Assembly: GCF_030866825.1 (NCBI RefSeq)
Contig: NZ_CP133020.1
Span: 2,728,001-2,792,000, forward strand
From: Rathayibacter sp. SW19
GTDB taxonomy: Bacteria > Actinomycetota > Actinomycetes > Actinomycetales > Microbacteriaceae
DNA length: 64,000 nt
Reading direction: 5' to 3'
Below the pieces are notes generated by a model. That model worked only from the letters and a program-made list of their open reading frames with translations. It was not told where the DNA came from and searched no databases. Shown here piece by piece: positions 27,446 through 36,100 of the stretch. A program made the position numbers and the translations under genes. Position 1 is the first letter of the stretch; each line of letters begins with the position of its first letter.

Positions 27446-28546
27446 TCAGCGTCCGGCCGTGCGGGCGAGCGCAACGTCGATCAGCTCGTCGATCAACTGC
27501 GGGTAGGCGAGCCCGCTCGCCTGCCAGCACTTCGGGAACATCGAGATCGGCGTGAATCCCGGCATCGTGTTGATCTCGTTGATCACGAAACCGTCTGCGG
27601 TCAGAAAGAAATCAACTCTGGCGAGTCCCTCGCCGCCGATCGCGTCGAACGCCCGGACCGCAAGCGACTGCATCAGAGCGAGCTCGCCTGCGCTCAGATC
27701 CGCAGGGCACACCAATTCGACGCCCGGCGCGTCAAGGTACTTCGCGGCGAAGTCGTAGAAGTCACGGCCCGAGACGACGATCTCTCCGGCGACGGATGCG
27801 CGCGTCGCCTCCCCCGGCCGACCGCCGAGCACGGCGATCTCGACCTCGCGCCCGACCAATCCGCTCTCGATCAGCACCTTGTCGTCCTCGGCCAGTGCCG
27901 TCTCGATCGCGTGCGGCAGCTGCTCGATCGCGGCGACCTTCGTCACACCGACGCTGGAACCTGCCCGCGCCGGCTTGACGAACAGCGGCAGGGTGAGCTC
28001 AGCTGCCGCCGCAGCGACGGCATCCGGATCGCTGCTCCAGTCGAAGGCGGACACCGTGCGCCACGCGGCCACAGGAAGCCCAGCATGCTGCAGCACGGTT
28101 TTGGTGAAATGCTTGTCCATGCCCAGAGCGCTCGCGAGTACACCACTGCCGACGTAAGGCAGGCCGACCAGTTCCAGCATGCCCTGGAGTGTTCCGTCTT
28201 CGCCCCACGGGCCGTGCAGGATCGGAAACACGATGTCGACATCGCCGAGCACGCGCTCCGACCCGTCAGGTTCATGCACAGTCAACGTGCGCGAGGTGGC
28301 ACTCTCCGGCCAGCGCACGCGCGTGCCGTTGTCGATGACGACGGGCATGGCAATCGGATTCAGCGCGAACGCCGCGGCATCGTCGCGTTCAAGCACGTAT
28401 TCGCCATCGCGCGTGATTCCCACGGGAATCACGTCGTAACGCTCGCGATCAATCGCCGCGAGAACTCCGCCGGCCGTTGCGCAACTGACCGAGTGCTCGC
28501 TGGAACGCCCCCCGAAGAGAAGTACGACCGCGATCTTGTCCGCCAT
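27446..28546 (-). CDS. ddl: D-alanine--D-alanine ligase
   Basis: Ddl makes the D-Ala-D-Ala dipeptide for peptidoglycan. The ATP-grasp protein starts VVLLFGGRSSEHSVSC, has HGPWGEDGTLQG, the active-site loop KPARAGSSVGVTKV, and metal-binding EINTMPGFTPISMFPK. ATG at 28546 has AAAGGA upstream with six bases spacing. The upstream gpsA frame overlaps its first ~98 bases in another frame. Confidence 0.95.
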   Translation of the reverse strand: MADKIAVVLLFGGRSSEHSVSCATAGGVLAAIDRERYDVIPVGITRDGEYVLERDDAAAFALNPIAMPVVIDNGTRVRWPESATSRTLTVHEPDGSERVLGDVDIVFPILHGPWGEDGTLQGMLELVGLPYVGSGVLASALGMDKHFTKTVLQHAGLPVAAWRTVSAFDWSSDPDAVAAAAAELTLPLFVKPARAGSSVGVTKVAAIEQLPHAIETALAEDDKVLIESGLVGREVEIAVLGGRPGEATRASVAGEIVVSGRDFYDFAAKYLDAPGVELVCPADLSAGELALMQSLAVRAFDAIGGEGLARVDFFLTADGFVINEINTMPGFTPISMFPKCWQASGLAYPQLIDELIDVALARTAGR

Positions 28547-29600
28547 CCGCGGTCCTTTCACCCTGGGGTTCGTCCGAATCCGTTGTCAGATGCGGCGCGA
28601 TGTCTTTCGGATCGAGCGTACCCGCAAGCACCCTGCTGACCTGTTCGACGATGGGCATCGCCACGCCGCGTGCGCGTGCGAGCTCAAGAATCGGGGCGAC
28701 GGATGCCAGGCCCTCTGCTGTCTGGTTCATCTGTCTGACCACCTCGTCGAACGCGTAACCCTGGCCGAGCAGGCGGCCCGCCGTGTTGTTGCGTGACAGC
28801 GGGGACTGACAGGTCGCGATCAAGTCGCCGAGGCCCGCCAGCCCGGCAAGCGTGTCGGGCATCGCGCCGTGCGCCACAGCGAAATCCGTCATCTCGACGA
28901 GCCCACGCGTGATGATCGACGCCTTCGTGTTCTCGCCATAGCCGACGCCATCGACGATGCCGATGGCGACGGCGATCAAGTTCTTGAGCACGCCGCCGAA
29001 CTCGGTTCCGATGACATCTGTGTTCACGAACGATCGGAAATATCGATTTGTCGCCAACAGAGCGACGGCCTGCGCGGTTTCAAGACTCACCGATGACACG
29101 ACCGCGGCAGTCGGCTGTTCCCGCGCGATTTCCAAGGCAAGGTTCGGGCCGGAGATCACGGCGATGCGCGAAGGATCAATCGGCAGCTCTTGTGCGATCA
29201 CCTGGCTCATCCGCAGCCCGCTCCCCCGCTCGACCCCCTTCATCAGGCTCACGATGGGCGCACCCTGCGGCAGGAGCGGTTCGACGGCAGACAGGTTTTC
29301 ACGCAGCGATTGGCTCGGGATCGAGACGAACACCTGCTCGGCACCATCCAGCGCGTCGGCAAGCACCGTGGTCGCCCGAACGCTCGGTGGCAGATTGACA
29401 CCCGGCAGATACTGACTGTTTCGGCGTGCCTCTGTGATCTCGTGCGCGATCTCTGGCCTGCGGGCCCAGATGATGACCTCGCTTCCGGCGTCGCCCAGAA
29501 TCTTCGCGAAGGTCGTTCCCCAGCTGCCGGCGCCCAGCACCGCGACACGGTGCGCCGGGAGTGATCTAGCCCTCAAAGCGGCCCGTCTCCTTCTGGTCAT
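28449..29600 (-). CDS. gpsA: Glycerol-3-phosphate dehydrogenase [NAD(P)+]
   Basis: GpsA reduces dihydroxyacetone phosphate to glycerol-3-phosphate for phospholipid synthesis. Visible are the cofactor motif VAVLGAGSWGTTFAK, MKGVERGSG, and the substrate region LKNLIAVAIGIVDG.GYGENTKA with GLGDLIATC. The start is uncertain: ATG at 29600 overlaps plsC by 35 bases, with a TTG at 29576 as an alternative. Normal homology ends near DIAPHLTTDSDEP; the remaining 35-40 residues run over the start of ddl and look like a non-conserved tail. It is part of a plsC-gpsA-ddl cluster. Confidence 0.93.
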   Translation of the reverse strand: MTRRRRAALRARSLPAHRVAVLGAGSWGTTFAKILGDAGSEVIIWARRPEIAHEITEARRNSQYLPGVNLPPSVRATTVLADALDGAEQVFVSIPSQSLRENLSAVEPLLPQGAPIVSLMKGVERGSGLRMSQVIAQELPIDPSRIAVISGPNLALEIAREQPTAAVVSSVSLETAQAVALLATNRYFRSFVNTDVIGTEFGGVLKNLIAVAIGIVDGVGYGENTKASIITRGLVEMTDFAVAHGAMPDTLAGLAGLGDLIATCQSPLSRNNTAGRLLGQGYAFDEVVRQMNQTAEGLASVAPILELARARGVAMPIVEQVSRVLAGTLDPKDIAPHLTTDSDEPQGERTADGGQDRGRTSLRGAFQRALGQLRNGRRSSRGD

Positions 29601-30330
29601 GCGCCGCCGGATTCCAACGCTCTGCTGGAGCCTTTTCACCGCGCACACCTTCGAGCAGGCCGGTGACATCCTGCATGATCACGTTCGTCGCGGCGGCAAG
29701 CGTGCCCGCGTTCAACGGCTTGTCGCGGAATTCAGACAGGTCCACCGGGTCACCGAACACGACCGTCACGGTTTTGCGCGGAAAGAAGCTGATCTTTTTC
29801 GAGTATCGTGCCATCACCTGCTGGGAGCCCCAGTGCGCGACCGGAATCACCGGAATGCCGTGTTCAAGCGCCATTCGCGCGGCACCGGTCTTGCCGCGCA
29901 TCGGCCACAGGTCCGGGTCCCGGGTGAGCGAGCCTTCCGGGTAGATGATCACGCACTGCCCGCGTTCGACGAGTTTCTCGGCCGCCAGCAGCGGTGCCCC
30001 CGTGCGGCTTCGGCCGGCGCGCTCGACCGGGATCTGGCCGGATTTCGTCAAGAGCCAGCCGACGACGGGCACGCTGAACAGGCTCGCCTTGGCCAAAAAC
30101 CGTGGTGCTCGACCGAGCTTCCACACGGCAGCAGCCACGATTACGGGGTCGATCTCGGTGTAGTGGTTCGGAGCGATCACGAATGCGCCGCGCACCGGCA
30201 GTTTCTCGCGATCGATGATGCGATAACGAACCATGAACCACAGTGGCGGCAGCACCAGTGCGGCCAGGATCCAAAAGGCCGAAGGGCGCCCCTTCTCAGA
30301 GCTGGGCCGGCGCGCGGAGGATGTAGGCAC
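29566..30330 (-). CDS. plsC: 1-acyl-sn-glycerol-3-phosphate acyltransferase
   Basis: PlsC transfers an acyl chain to lysophosphatidic acid, making phosphatidic acid. The protein has the acyltransferase motif APNHYTEIDP (H-x4-D), RFLAKASLF, FPEGS-like YPEGSLTRDP, and IPVIPVAHWG. GTG at 30330, five bases after the murA stop, was preferred to the longer frame to 30417, which would lie inside murA. A hydrophobic helix follows the start. Position beside gpsA fits joint phospholipid synthesis. Confidence 0.9.
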   Translation of the reverse strand: MPTSSARRPSSEKGRPSAFWILAALVLPPLWFMVRYRIIDREKLPVRGAFVIAPNHYTEIDPVIVAAAVWKLGRAPRFLAKASLFSVPVVGWLLTKSGQIPVERAGRSRTGAPLLAAEKLVERGQCVIIYPEGSLTRDPDLWPMRGKTGAARMALEHGIPVIPVAHWGSQQVMARYSKKISFFPRKTVTVVFGDPVDLSEFRDKPLNAGTLAAATNVIMQDVTGLLEGVRGEKAPAERWNPAAHDQKETGRFEG

Positions 30331-30337
30331 CCGCCTA

Positions 30338-31708
30338 TTATCCTTCGAGAACGAAGTCGGCTCCCAGCAGTTCGAGCTTCTCGATGAAGTTCTCGTACCC
30401 TCGCGAGATGATTCCAACGTTGCTGACGGTGGATGTTCCCTCCGCAGTCAGAGCCGCGATCAGGTGACTGAAACCGCCGCGCAGGTCGGGGACCTCGATG
30501 TCGGCGCCGTGCAGCGTCGTTGGACCGGCAATCACGGCTGAGTGGTTGAAGTTGCGCTGACCGAACCGGCACGGATGCCCGCCCAGGCATTCTTTATGAA
30601 TCTGGATGGTCGCCCCCATCTCCACCAGCGCGTCGACGAACCCGAACCGCTGCTCATACACCGTCTCATGCACGATGGAGACGCCCTGCGCCTTGGTCAG
30701 GGCCACCACGAGCGGCTGCTGCCAATCCGTCATGAAGCCCGGGTGCACATCCGTCTCGATCACGACCGGCTTCAACTCGCCACCGGGATGGTAGAACCGG
30801 ATGCCGTCGTCACTGATGTCGAACGCACCACCGACCTTGCGAAAAACGTTGAGGAAGGTGAGCATCTCGGCCTGGCGAGCCCCGCCGACGAAGATGTCGC
30901 CGCCGGTGGCCAGCGCTGCCGCAGCCCAGCTGGCGGCCTCGTTGCGGTCGAACAGAGCCGTGTGGCTGAAGCCGCTCAGCCGGTCCACCCCTTCGATGCG
31001 GATGACGCGGTCGGTGTCGACCGTGATGATCGCACCCATCTTCTGCAGGATGTTGATCAGGTCCATGATCTCAGGCTCGATCGCCGCACCCTTGAGCTCG
31101 GTGATACCCTCGGCGCGCACAGCCGTTAGCAGCACCTGCTCTGTAGCGCCGACGCTCGGGTACTCCAGGTGAACCTTCGCGCCCTTCAGACCGTTCGGCG
31201 CGGTCATCCGGATGCCGCTGGGCAGCTTCTCGACGATCGCACCGAAGTTGCGCAGCACCTGCAGGTGGTAGTCGATCGGGCGGTCGCCGATGCGACATCC
31301 GCCGAGGTCGGGGATGAACGCCTCGCCGAGCCGGTGCAGCAGCGGGCCGCAGAACAGGATCGGGATGCGGCTGGAACCGGCGTGCGCGTCGATGTCGGCC
31401 ATGTGCGCCGTCTCGATGCCGCTCGGGTCGAGCACGAGCGTGCTGCCATCGGCAAATGCCGTCACCTTGACGCCGTGGATCTCCAAAAGCCCACGCACGA
31501 CGCGCACATCACTGATGTCGGGCACATCCCGCAACTCACTCGGCGTATCGCCGAGCAAAGCGGCGACCATCGCCTTGGTGACGAGGTTCTTCGCCCCCTT
31601 CAACCTGATGCTCCCCCTGAGCGGGCGACCACCGTGGATGGTGATCTTTTCTGCGGTCAGTCCCACTCGGGCACCTGCGGCTTGAGCATCTTGAAGAAGT
31701 GAGTTCAC
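30338..31708 (-). CDS. murA: UDP-N-acetylglucosamine 1-carboxyvinyltransferase
   Basis: MurA adds enolpyruvate to UDP-GlcNAc, the first committed step of peptidoglycan synthesis and the target of fosfomycin. Visible: LKGAKNLVTKAMVAALL at the N terminus (catalytic Lys), the loop GGCRIGDRPIDYHL with the active-site Cys, and EVPDLRGGFSHLIAAL. The catalytic Cys is retained (not the fosfomycin-resistant Asp form). At 456 residues it is slightly long because of an N-terminal extension. It overlaps leuD by four bases. Confidence 0.95.
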   Translation of the reverse strand: MNSLLQDAQAAGARVGLTAEKITIHGGRPLRGSIRLKGAKNLVTKAMVAALLGDTPSELRDVPDISDVRVVRGLLEIHGVKVTAFADGSTLVLDPSGIETAHMADIDAHAGSSRIPILFCGPLLHRLGEAFIPDLGGCRIGDRPIDYHLQVLRNFGAIVEKLPSGIRMTAPNGLKGAKVHLEYPSVGATEQVLLTAVRAEGITELKGAAIEPEIMDLINILQKMGAIITVDTDRVIRIEGVDRLSGFSHTALFDRNEAASWAAAALATGGDIFVGGARQAEMLTFLNVFRKVGGAFDISDDGIRFYHPGGELKPVVIETDVHPGFMTDWQQPLVVALTKAQGVSIVHETVYEQRFGFVDALVEMGATIQIHKECLGGHPCRFGQRNFNHSAVIAGPTTLHGADIEVPDLRGGFSHLIAALTAEGTSTVSNVGIISRGYENFIEKLELLGADFVLEG

Positions 31709-32307
31709 GTAGTTTTCACCGGTATTGTTTTGGGCCGCCAGCTTTCGCGGCGGGCTTCGAATTCTGTGATCTGCGCTTCGTTACGCAATGTCAGGCCGAT
31801 GTCGTCCAGGCCCTCGAGCAACCGCCACCTAGTGTAATCGTCAATCTCGAAAGAAACGGTCAGGCTGGCGATGGTTGCTGTACGCGCAACCAGATCGACC
31901 GTCGCCTCTATTCCCGGGTTCGCCTCGATCGCGGCCCACAGCTTCTCCGCGTCTTCCTCGCTGATCAGGCCTGTCAGCAGGCCCTGCTTACCAGAGTTGC
32001 CACGGAAGATGTCGCCGAATCGCGGGCTCAGCACCGCGGTGAAACCGTAGTCGCGCAGTGCCCACACGGCGTGCTCCCGAGAGGATCCTGTGCCGAAATC
32101 GGCGCCGGCGACCAGGATCTTGCCTGCTTTGTACGGCTCCTGGTTGAGCACGAACTCCGGGTCTTTGCGCCACTCGTGGAAGAGGGCGTCTTCGAATCCG
32201 GTCTTTGTGATCCGCTTGAGGAAGACGGCGGGGATGATCTGGTCCGTGTCGACGTTCGAACGACGGAACGGGACAGCAACACCGCTGACGGTTGAAATCT
32301 TTTCCAT
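31705..32307 (-). CDS. leuD: 3-isopropylmalate dehydratase small subunit
   Basis: LeuD pairs with LeuC to isomerise 2- to 3-isopropylmalate in leucine synthesis. The 200-residue protein shows the swivel-domain features NVDTDQIIPAVFLKR, GADFGTGSSREHAVWAL and RFGDIFRGNSGKQGLL. Its ATG overlaps the stop of leuC (TAATG), so the two subunits are translationally coupled. Confidence 0.96.
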   Translation of the reverse strand: MEKISTVSGVAVPFRRSNVDTDQIIPAVFLKRITKTGFEDALFHEWRKDPEFVLNQEPYKAGKILVAGADFGTGSSREHAVWALRDYGFTAVLSPRFGDIFRGNSGKQGLLTGLISEEDAEKLWAAIEANPGIEATVDLVARTATIASLTVSFEIDDYTRWRLLEGLDDIGLTLRNEAQITEFEARRESWRPKTIPVKTT

Positions 32308-33854
32308 TATGCCTGTGCTCCTTCGTCGTCGTTGGTCGAGTAGCGAGGAACGAGCGTATCGAGACCACCGTCGCCGGATCTCGATACGGCGGCTCCTTCG
32401 TCGCGGCCTACTCGATCACCGGAATGCTGAACATCCCACGGGCTGGACAGCGTTCCGCGAATGGCTGTGGCTGCCGCGACAACAGGCGACACCAGATGGG
32501 TGCGCCCGCCCTTGCCCTGACGACCCTCGAAATTGCGGTTCGACGTCGACGCGCAGCGCTCCCCCGGTGCCAGCTGGTCGGGGTTCATACCGAGACACAT
32601 CGAACAGCCGGCGAAGCGCCACTCTGCGCCGAACGCTTCGATGATCTTGTCGAGGCCCTCCGCCTCCGCCTCGAGGCGCACCCGCGCCGAGCCGGGCACG
32701 ACCATCACTCGCAAACCCTCCGCCTTCTTCTTGCCCTCGATGATCGATGCGAACGCTCGGAGGTCCTCGATTCGGCTGTTCGTGCACGAGCCCATGAACA
32801 CCGTGTCGACGCGGATGTCTTTCATCCTGGTCCCCGGCGCCAAATCCATGTATGCGAGGGCACGCTCTGCCGCTGCTCGATCGTTTGCATCGGCAAACTC
32901 ACTCGGGTGCGGGATTGCCTCGCTGAGCGGCACACCCTGACCGGGGTTGGTGCCCCAGGTGACGAATTGCTCGAGATTGTCGGCGTCGATGAACACTTCG
33001 GCATCGAATTCTGCGTCGTCGTCTGTGACAAGCGTCTTCCAATACTCGAGCGCATCGTCCCAGTCCTGGCCGGCGGGCGCGTGCGGGCGGCCCTTCAGGT
33101 AGGCGAAGGTGGTCTCGTCCGGCGCGACCAGGCCTGCGCGCGCTCCCGCCTCGATCGACATGTTGCAGATCGTCATCCTGCCTTCCATAGACAGGGCACG
33201 GATGGCGCTTCCGCGGTACTCGAGTACGTAGCCCTGCCCGCCGCCGGTTCCGATCTTCGCGATGACGGCCAGGATGATGTCCTTCGCGCTGACTCCGGGC
33301 CGCAATTCGCCTTCCACGGTGATCGCCATGGTCTTGAACGGCTTCAGCGGCAACGTCTGCGTGGCCATGACGTGTTCAACCTCGCTCGTTCCGATGCCGA
33401 AGGCCATTGCGCCGAACGCGCCGTGTGTCGATGTGTGGCTGTCGCCGCAGACCACGGTGATCCCCGGCATGGTCAAACCCAACTGCGGGCCGACCACATG
33501 CACGATGCCCTGCTCGATGTCGCCGAGAGAGTGCAGGCGCACACCGAACTCTGCGCAGTTCGAGCGCAATGCCTCGATCTGAGTGCGGCTCGTGGCGTCC
33601 GCGATCGGGCGATTGATGCCGATCGTCGGGGTGTTATGGTCCTCTGTGGCAATGGTGAGGTCCGGTCGCCGCAGCGGGCGCCCAGCCATGCGCAGACCGT
33701 CGAATGCCTGCGGGCTGGTCACCTCATGAATGAGATGCAGATCGATGTAGATGAGGTCAGGCGACCCGTTCTCACCCTGCACGACGAGGTGGTCGTCCCA
33801 AATCTTCTGCGCGAGTGTGCGCGGGCTGCGCGCGGTGTCCGATGCCGTGTTCAT
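32307..33854 (-). CDS. leuC: 3-isopropylmalate dehydratase large subunit, C-terminally extended
   Basis: LeuC is the [4Fe-4S] subunit of isopropylmalate isomerase. The start MNTASDTARSPRTLAQKIW fits the family; GDSHTSTHGAFGA, the cluster cysteines in FMGSCTNSRIED and CSMCLGMNPDQL, and GRQGKGGRTHLVSP are all present. Normal homology ends near RGTLSSPWD at about residue 473. About 40 more residues follow, of which 479-507 are encoded by a palindromic repeat (32334-32420). The total is 515 residues against about 470-480 usually. Confidence 0.94.
   Translation of the reverse strand: MNTASDTARSPRTLAQKIWDDHLVVQGENGSPDLIYIDLHLIHEVTSPQAFDGLRMAGRPLRRPDLTIATEDHNTPTIGINRPIADATSRTQIEALRSNCAEFGVRLHSLGDIEQGIVHVVGPQLGLTMPGITVVCGDSHTSTHGAFGAMAFGIGTSEVEHVMATQTLPLKPFKTMAITVEGELRPGVSAKDIILAVIAKIGTGGGQGYVLEYRGSAIRALSMEGRMTICNMSIEAGARAGLVAPDETTFAYLKGRPHAPAGQDWDDALEYWKTLVTDDDAEFDAEVFIDADNLEQFVTWGTNPGQGVPLSEAIPHPSEFADANDRAAAERALAYMDLAPGTRMKDIRVDTVFMGSCTNSRIEDLRAFASIIEGKKKAEGLRVMVVPGSARVRLEAEAEGLDKIIEAFGAEWRFAGCSMCLGMNPDQLAPGERCASTSNRNFEGRQGKGGRTHLVSPVVAAATAIRGTLSSPWDVQHSGDRVGRDEGAAVSRSGDGGLDTLVPRYSTNDDEGAQA
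32334..32420. repeat. Inverted pair of palindromic repeats in the 3' end of leuC
   Basis: A forward copy (GGTCGAGTAGC...TATCGAGACC, 32334-32366) is followed after nine bases by an inverted, more diverged copy (GGATCTCGATACGG...CTACTCGATCACC, 32376-32420). Together they make a large hairpin-capable element translated as the LeuC tail. Confidence 0.85.
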
Positions 33855-33882
33855 GTGCTCAGGGTAGCATCGGATTCTGACT

Positions 33883-33907
33883 TTGGTGGACCAAGTTGGT
33901 ATACCAG
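33883..33907 (-). promoter_or_regulatory. Tandem TTGGT-NN-ACCAA operator-like sites upstream of leuC
   Basis: TTGGTGGACCAA (33883-33894) and TTGGTATACCAG (33896-33907) are two copies of a short palindrome with 13 bp between centres, 29-53 bp before the leuC start. The second contains TATACC in minus-strand orientation, a possible -10. They look like binding sites for a leucine-pathway regulator; IclR-type repressors (LtbR/NdgR) control leuCD in other actinobacteria, but the link here is inference. Confidence 0.55.
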
Positions 33908-33924
33908 CCAAGGGGCTGATGCTT

Positions 33925-34767
33925 TTATCCGCGATGGGTACCGTCGAGCAGCACCGTGTAGCCTGGCGCACTGGCGGCCGACGCCCTGGCATTGCTCCCG
34001 TTGTCCCCCAGCCGGGACTCAACCACGATCACCGTCACGTTGTCACGGCCGCCTGCTGCAACTGCCTCATCGACGAGCAGGTCGGCCAGCGAACGGTTTG
34101 AATCGTCATCGCTGCCCCTCACGCTCCCTCCACCCGCCAGGATTTCGGCGATCTGCTCATCGGTGAGCTCTTTGCACAGCCCGTCCGAGCAAATCAGAAA
34201 CGTCTGGGTTCCAGCGGCGGGCACGAGCCAGATATCGACGTCGACGGAGTCGGCCGCGCCGAGCGCGCGCGTGATCACGTTGCGGTCGGGATGCGTTGCA
34301 GCCTCTTCCTCGCTGATTGCGCCGGCATCGAGCAGTTCCTGCACCGCCGAATGATCGACAGTGAGTTGGGTCAGTGTGCGTCCATCCCAGTCGTAGACCC
34401 GAGAATCGCCGACGTTGACGATCATCCAGTGCTGAACATCCGCCTCGCCGTCGTGCAAGAGCACAACGCCGGTGAGCGTCGTTCCCGCGACTGCCACCCC
34501 GCTGTCGTCACAGGCAGACAGCGCACGCACCGCCCTGTTGGACGCGGCTACCGCGTCGAGAACGTCGTCTCGCGTCGGCGCGGCTCCTGCCGGAATGCGT
34601 TCGGCGAATATACGTACGGCCTCCTGACTGGCCTTCTCACCGCGGGCGTGCCCTCCCATGCCGTCCGCGACGAGGAAAACCGGTGCACGCGCAATGAGGC
34701 TGTCCTCATTGACGGTCCTGACTGCGCCCGTGTCAGAGCGTGCACTGACCGCAAGAGTTCCGCTCAC
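33925..34767 (-). CDS. PP2C-family serine/threonine phosphatase
   Basis: This Mg/Mn-dependent protein phosphatase of the PstP class has RSDTGAVRTVNEDSL, ADGMGGHARGE, VGDSRVYDWDG, SDGLCKELTD and GGRDNVTVIVV, all metal-coordinating motifs. At 280 residues it contains only the catalytic domain and no membrane segment. Its GTG overlaps the terC stop (GTGA), so it is cotranscribed with terC and may thereby be under the same manganese riboswitch (inference). Confidence 0.92.
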   Translation of the reverse strand: MSGTLAVSARSDTGAVRTVNEDSLIARAPVFLVADGMGGHARGEKASQEAVRIFAERIPAGAAPTRDDVLDAVAASNRAVRALSACDDSGVAVAGTTLTGVVLLHDGEADVQHWMIVNVGDSRVYDWDGRTLTQLTVDHSAVQELLDAGAISEEEAATHPDRNVITRALGAADSVDVDIWLVPAAGTQTFLICSDGLCKELTDEQIAEILAGGGSVRGSDDDSNRSLADLLVDEAVAAGGRDNVTVIVVESRLGDNGSNARASAASAPGYTVLLDGTHRG

Positions 34768-35798
34768 TTACGTCGATTCCTTTCGCGTGCGGGCCCGCTG
34801 TCCGAGGCATCAGTCGTGCCTGCCTGATCTGGCTGAAAGCGCATCTTCAACAGACTTGCAATCGTAGCGATCAGCATCGCGCCGACAATCACCCCGAGCG
34901 ACAGCAGAGTGCCGATCTCTGGGGCCCATTCAACAGGATTTCCACCGTTGATGAACGGCAACTGATTTTCGTGGAGGGCGTGAAACACCAATTTCACACC
35001 GATGAATGCCAGGATCACGGCGATGCCGTACTTCAGGTAGTGCAGTCGTTGTAACAGATGTCCAAGCAGGAAGTAGAGCTGCCGCAACCCCATCAGTGCG
35101 AAGACATTCGCCGCGAAAACCAGGAACGGACTTGTTGTGATCCCGAAGATCGCGGGGATCGAGTCGACTGCGAACAACAGATCGGTCGTGCCGATGGCCG
35201 CGAATACGATCAACATCGGGGTGAACAACCGTCGTCCGGCAACCGTCGTGCGCAGTTTCGTGCCGTCGAAATCGTGGGAGATCCGCAGCCGCCGACGCAA
35301 GAATCGGATGAATCGATCATCTTCGTCGTTGGCAGTCTCCGAGCTCACCGCCTGATGCACCGCCGTGTAGAGCAGGAACACGCCGAAGATGTAGAAAATC
35401 CAGCTGAAATTCTCGATCAGCTGCGCGCCGAGCACGATGAAGATCGCGCGTAGCACCAGGGCGATGATGATGCCGACCATCAGCGTTTCCTGCTGAAGCT
35501 TCCGTGGCACGGCGAAGCGCGCCATGATCAAGACGAACACGAACAGATTGTCGACGCTCAAGCTGTATTCGGTGAGCCAGCCCGCAATGAATTGCCCGGC
35601 GTGTTCTGCGTCACCGAGCAGCAGAATGCACAGCGCGAAGACCAGCGCGAGTGCGACATAGAACGAGATCCAGATTCCGCATTCCAGCGGCGAAGGGATG
35701 TGCGGCCGCTTGAGCACGATCAGCAGATCGGCGAGCAGGATCAGACTGAGAACGGCGAGCGAACCGATTTCAAACCAGAGCGGCAGGGCGAGCTCCAT
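34764..35798 (-). CDS. TerC/Alx-family membrane protein, probable Mn exporter
   Basis: This TerC protein of 344 residues has about nine membrane helices and the family motifs ECGIWISFYVALAL, TEYSLSVDNLFVFVLIM (acidic residues in helix) and FAVDSIPAIFGIT. TerC/Alx proteins export manganese and protect metal-dependent secreted enzymes. A yybP-ykoY riboswitch lies directly upstream, strongly supporting a manganese role. The start is the ATG at 35798. Confidence 0.93.
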   Translation of the reverse strand: MELALPLWFEIGSLAVLSLILLADLLIVLKRPHIPSPLECGIWISFYVALALVFALCILLLGDAEHAGQFIAGWLTEYSLSVDNLFVFVLIMARFAVPRKLQQETLMVGIIIALVLRAIFIVLGAQLIENFSWIFYIFGVFLLYTAVHQAVSSETANDEDDRFIRFLRRRLRISHDFDGTKLRTTVAGRRLFTPMLIVFAAIGTTDLLFAVDSIPAIFGITTSPFLVFAANVFALMGLRQLYFLLGHLLQRLHYLKYGIAVILAFIGVKLVFHALHENQLPFINGGNPVEWAPEIGTLLSLGVIVGAMLIATIASLLKMRFQPDQAGTTDASDSGPARERNRRK

Positions 35799-35867
35799 GC
35801 GAAGCCTTCCGAAGTCGGGAGCGCACGACTAACCGACCACGCGCTGACGGCAGCCGCAACGGGTTCG

Positions 35868-35998
35868 TCGCGGCTGCGAAAGTCTCTCCCGCATGATTCG
35901 AGACCATGCCGCCGCGCCCGGGGCCCGAACACGGCCCGTGATGACGATCGCGGCGTTGGCTCGCACGCGAGCCGTTGGGATACTCCCCTTCGTCCGAC
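35868..35998 (-). promoter_or_regulatory. yybP-ykoY manganese riboswitch upstream of terC
   Basis: Read on the minus strand, the leader has the hallmarks of this Mn2+-sensing aptamer: an opening ACGAAGGGGAGTATCCC (near 35994-35978), a central CGTCATCACGGGCC then GGGCCCCGGGCGC, and a closing GCGGGAGAGACTTTCGC (near 35892-35876). Downstream, GCAGCCGC/GCGGCTGC (35850-35877) can form an 8-bp hairpin that may serve as the expression platform. The target gene terC is a classic regulon member. Confidence 0.85.
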
Positions 35999-36100
35999 CA
36001 GTTTATCGGATGCCGCGCGCTTGGCGCTGACAATCGCCGCAGCATCCGTTGGTGTGCCGATCTTGAGCGCAACCCGTTACCGCCGTAGCGTTGGAGCACG

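Noticed and set aside
25698..27506. A 602-codon plus-strand frame over thiL, the DUF3515 gene and the ddl end
   Set aside because: It is antisense to thiL and out of frame with the DUF3515 lipoprotein; its Arg-rich composition is that of a shadow frame.
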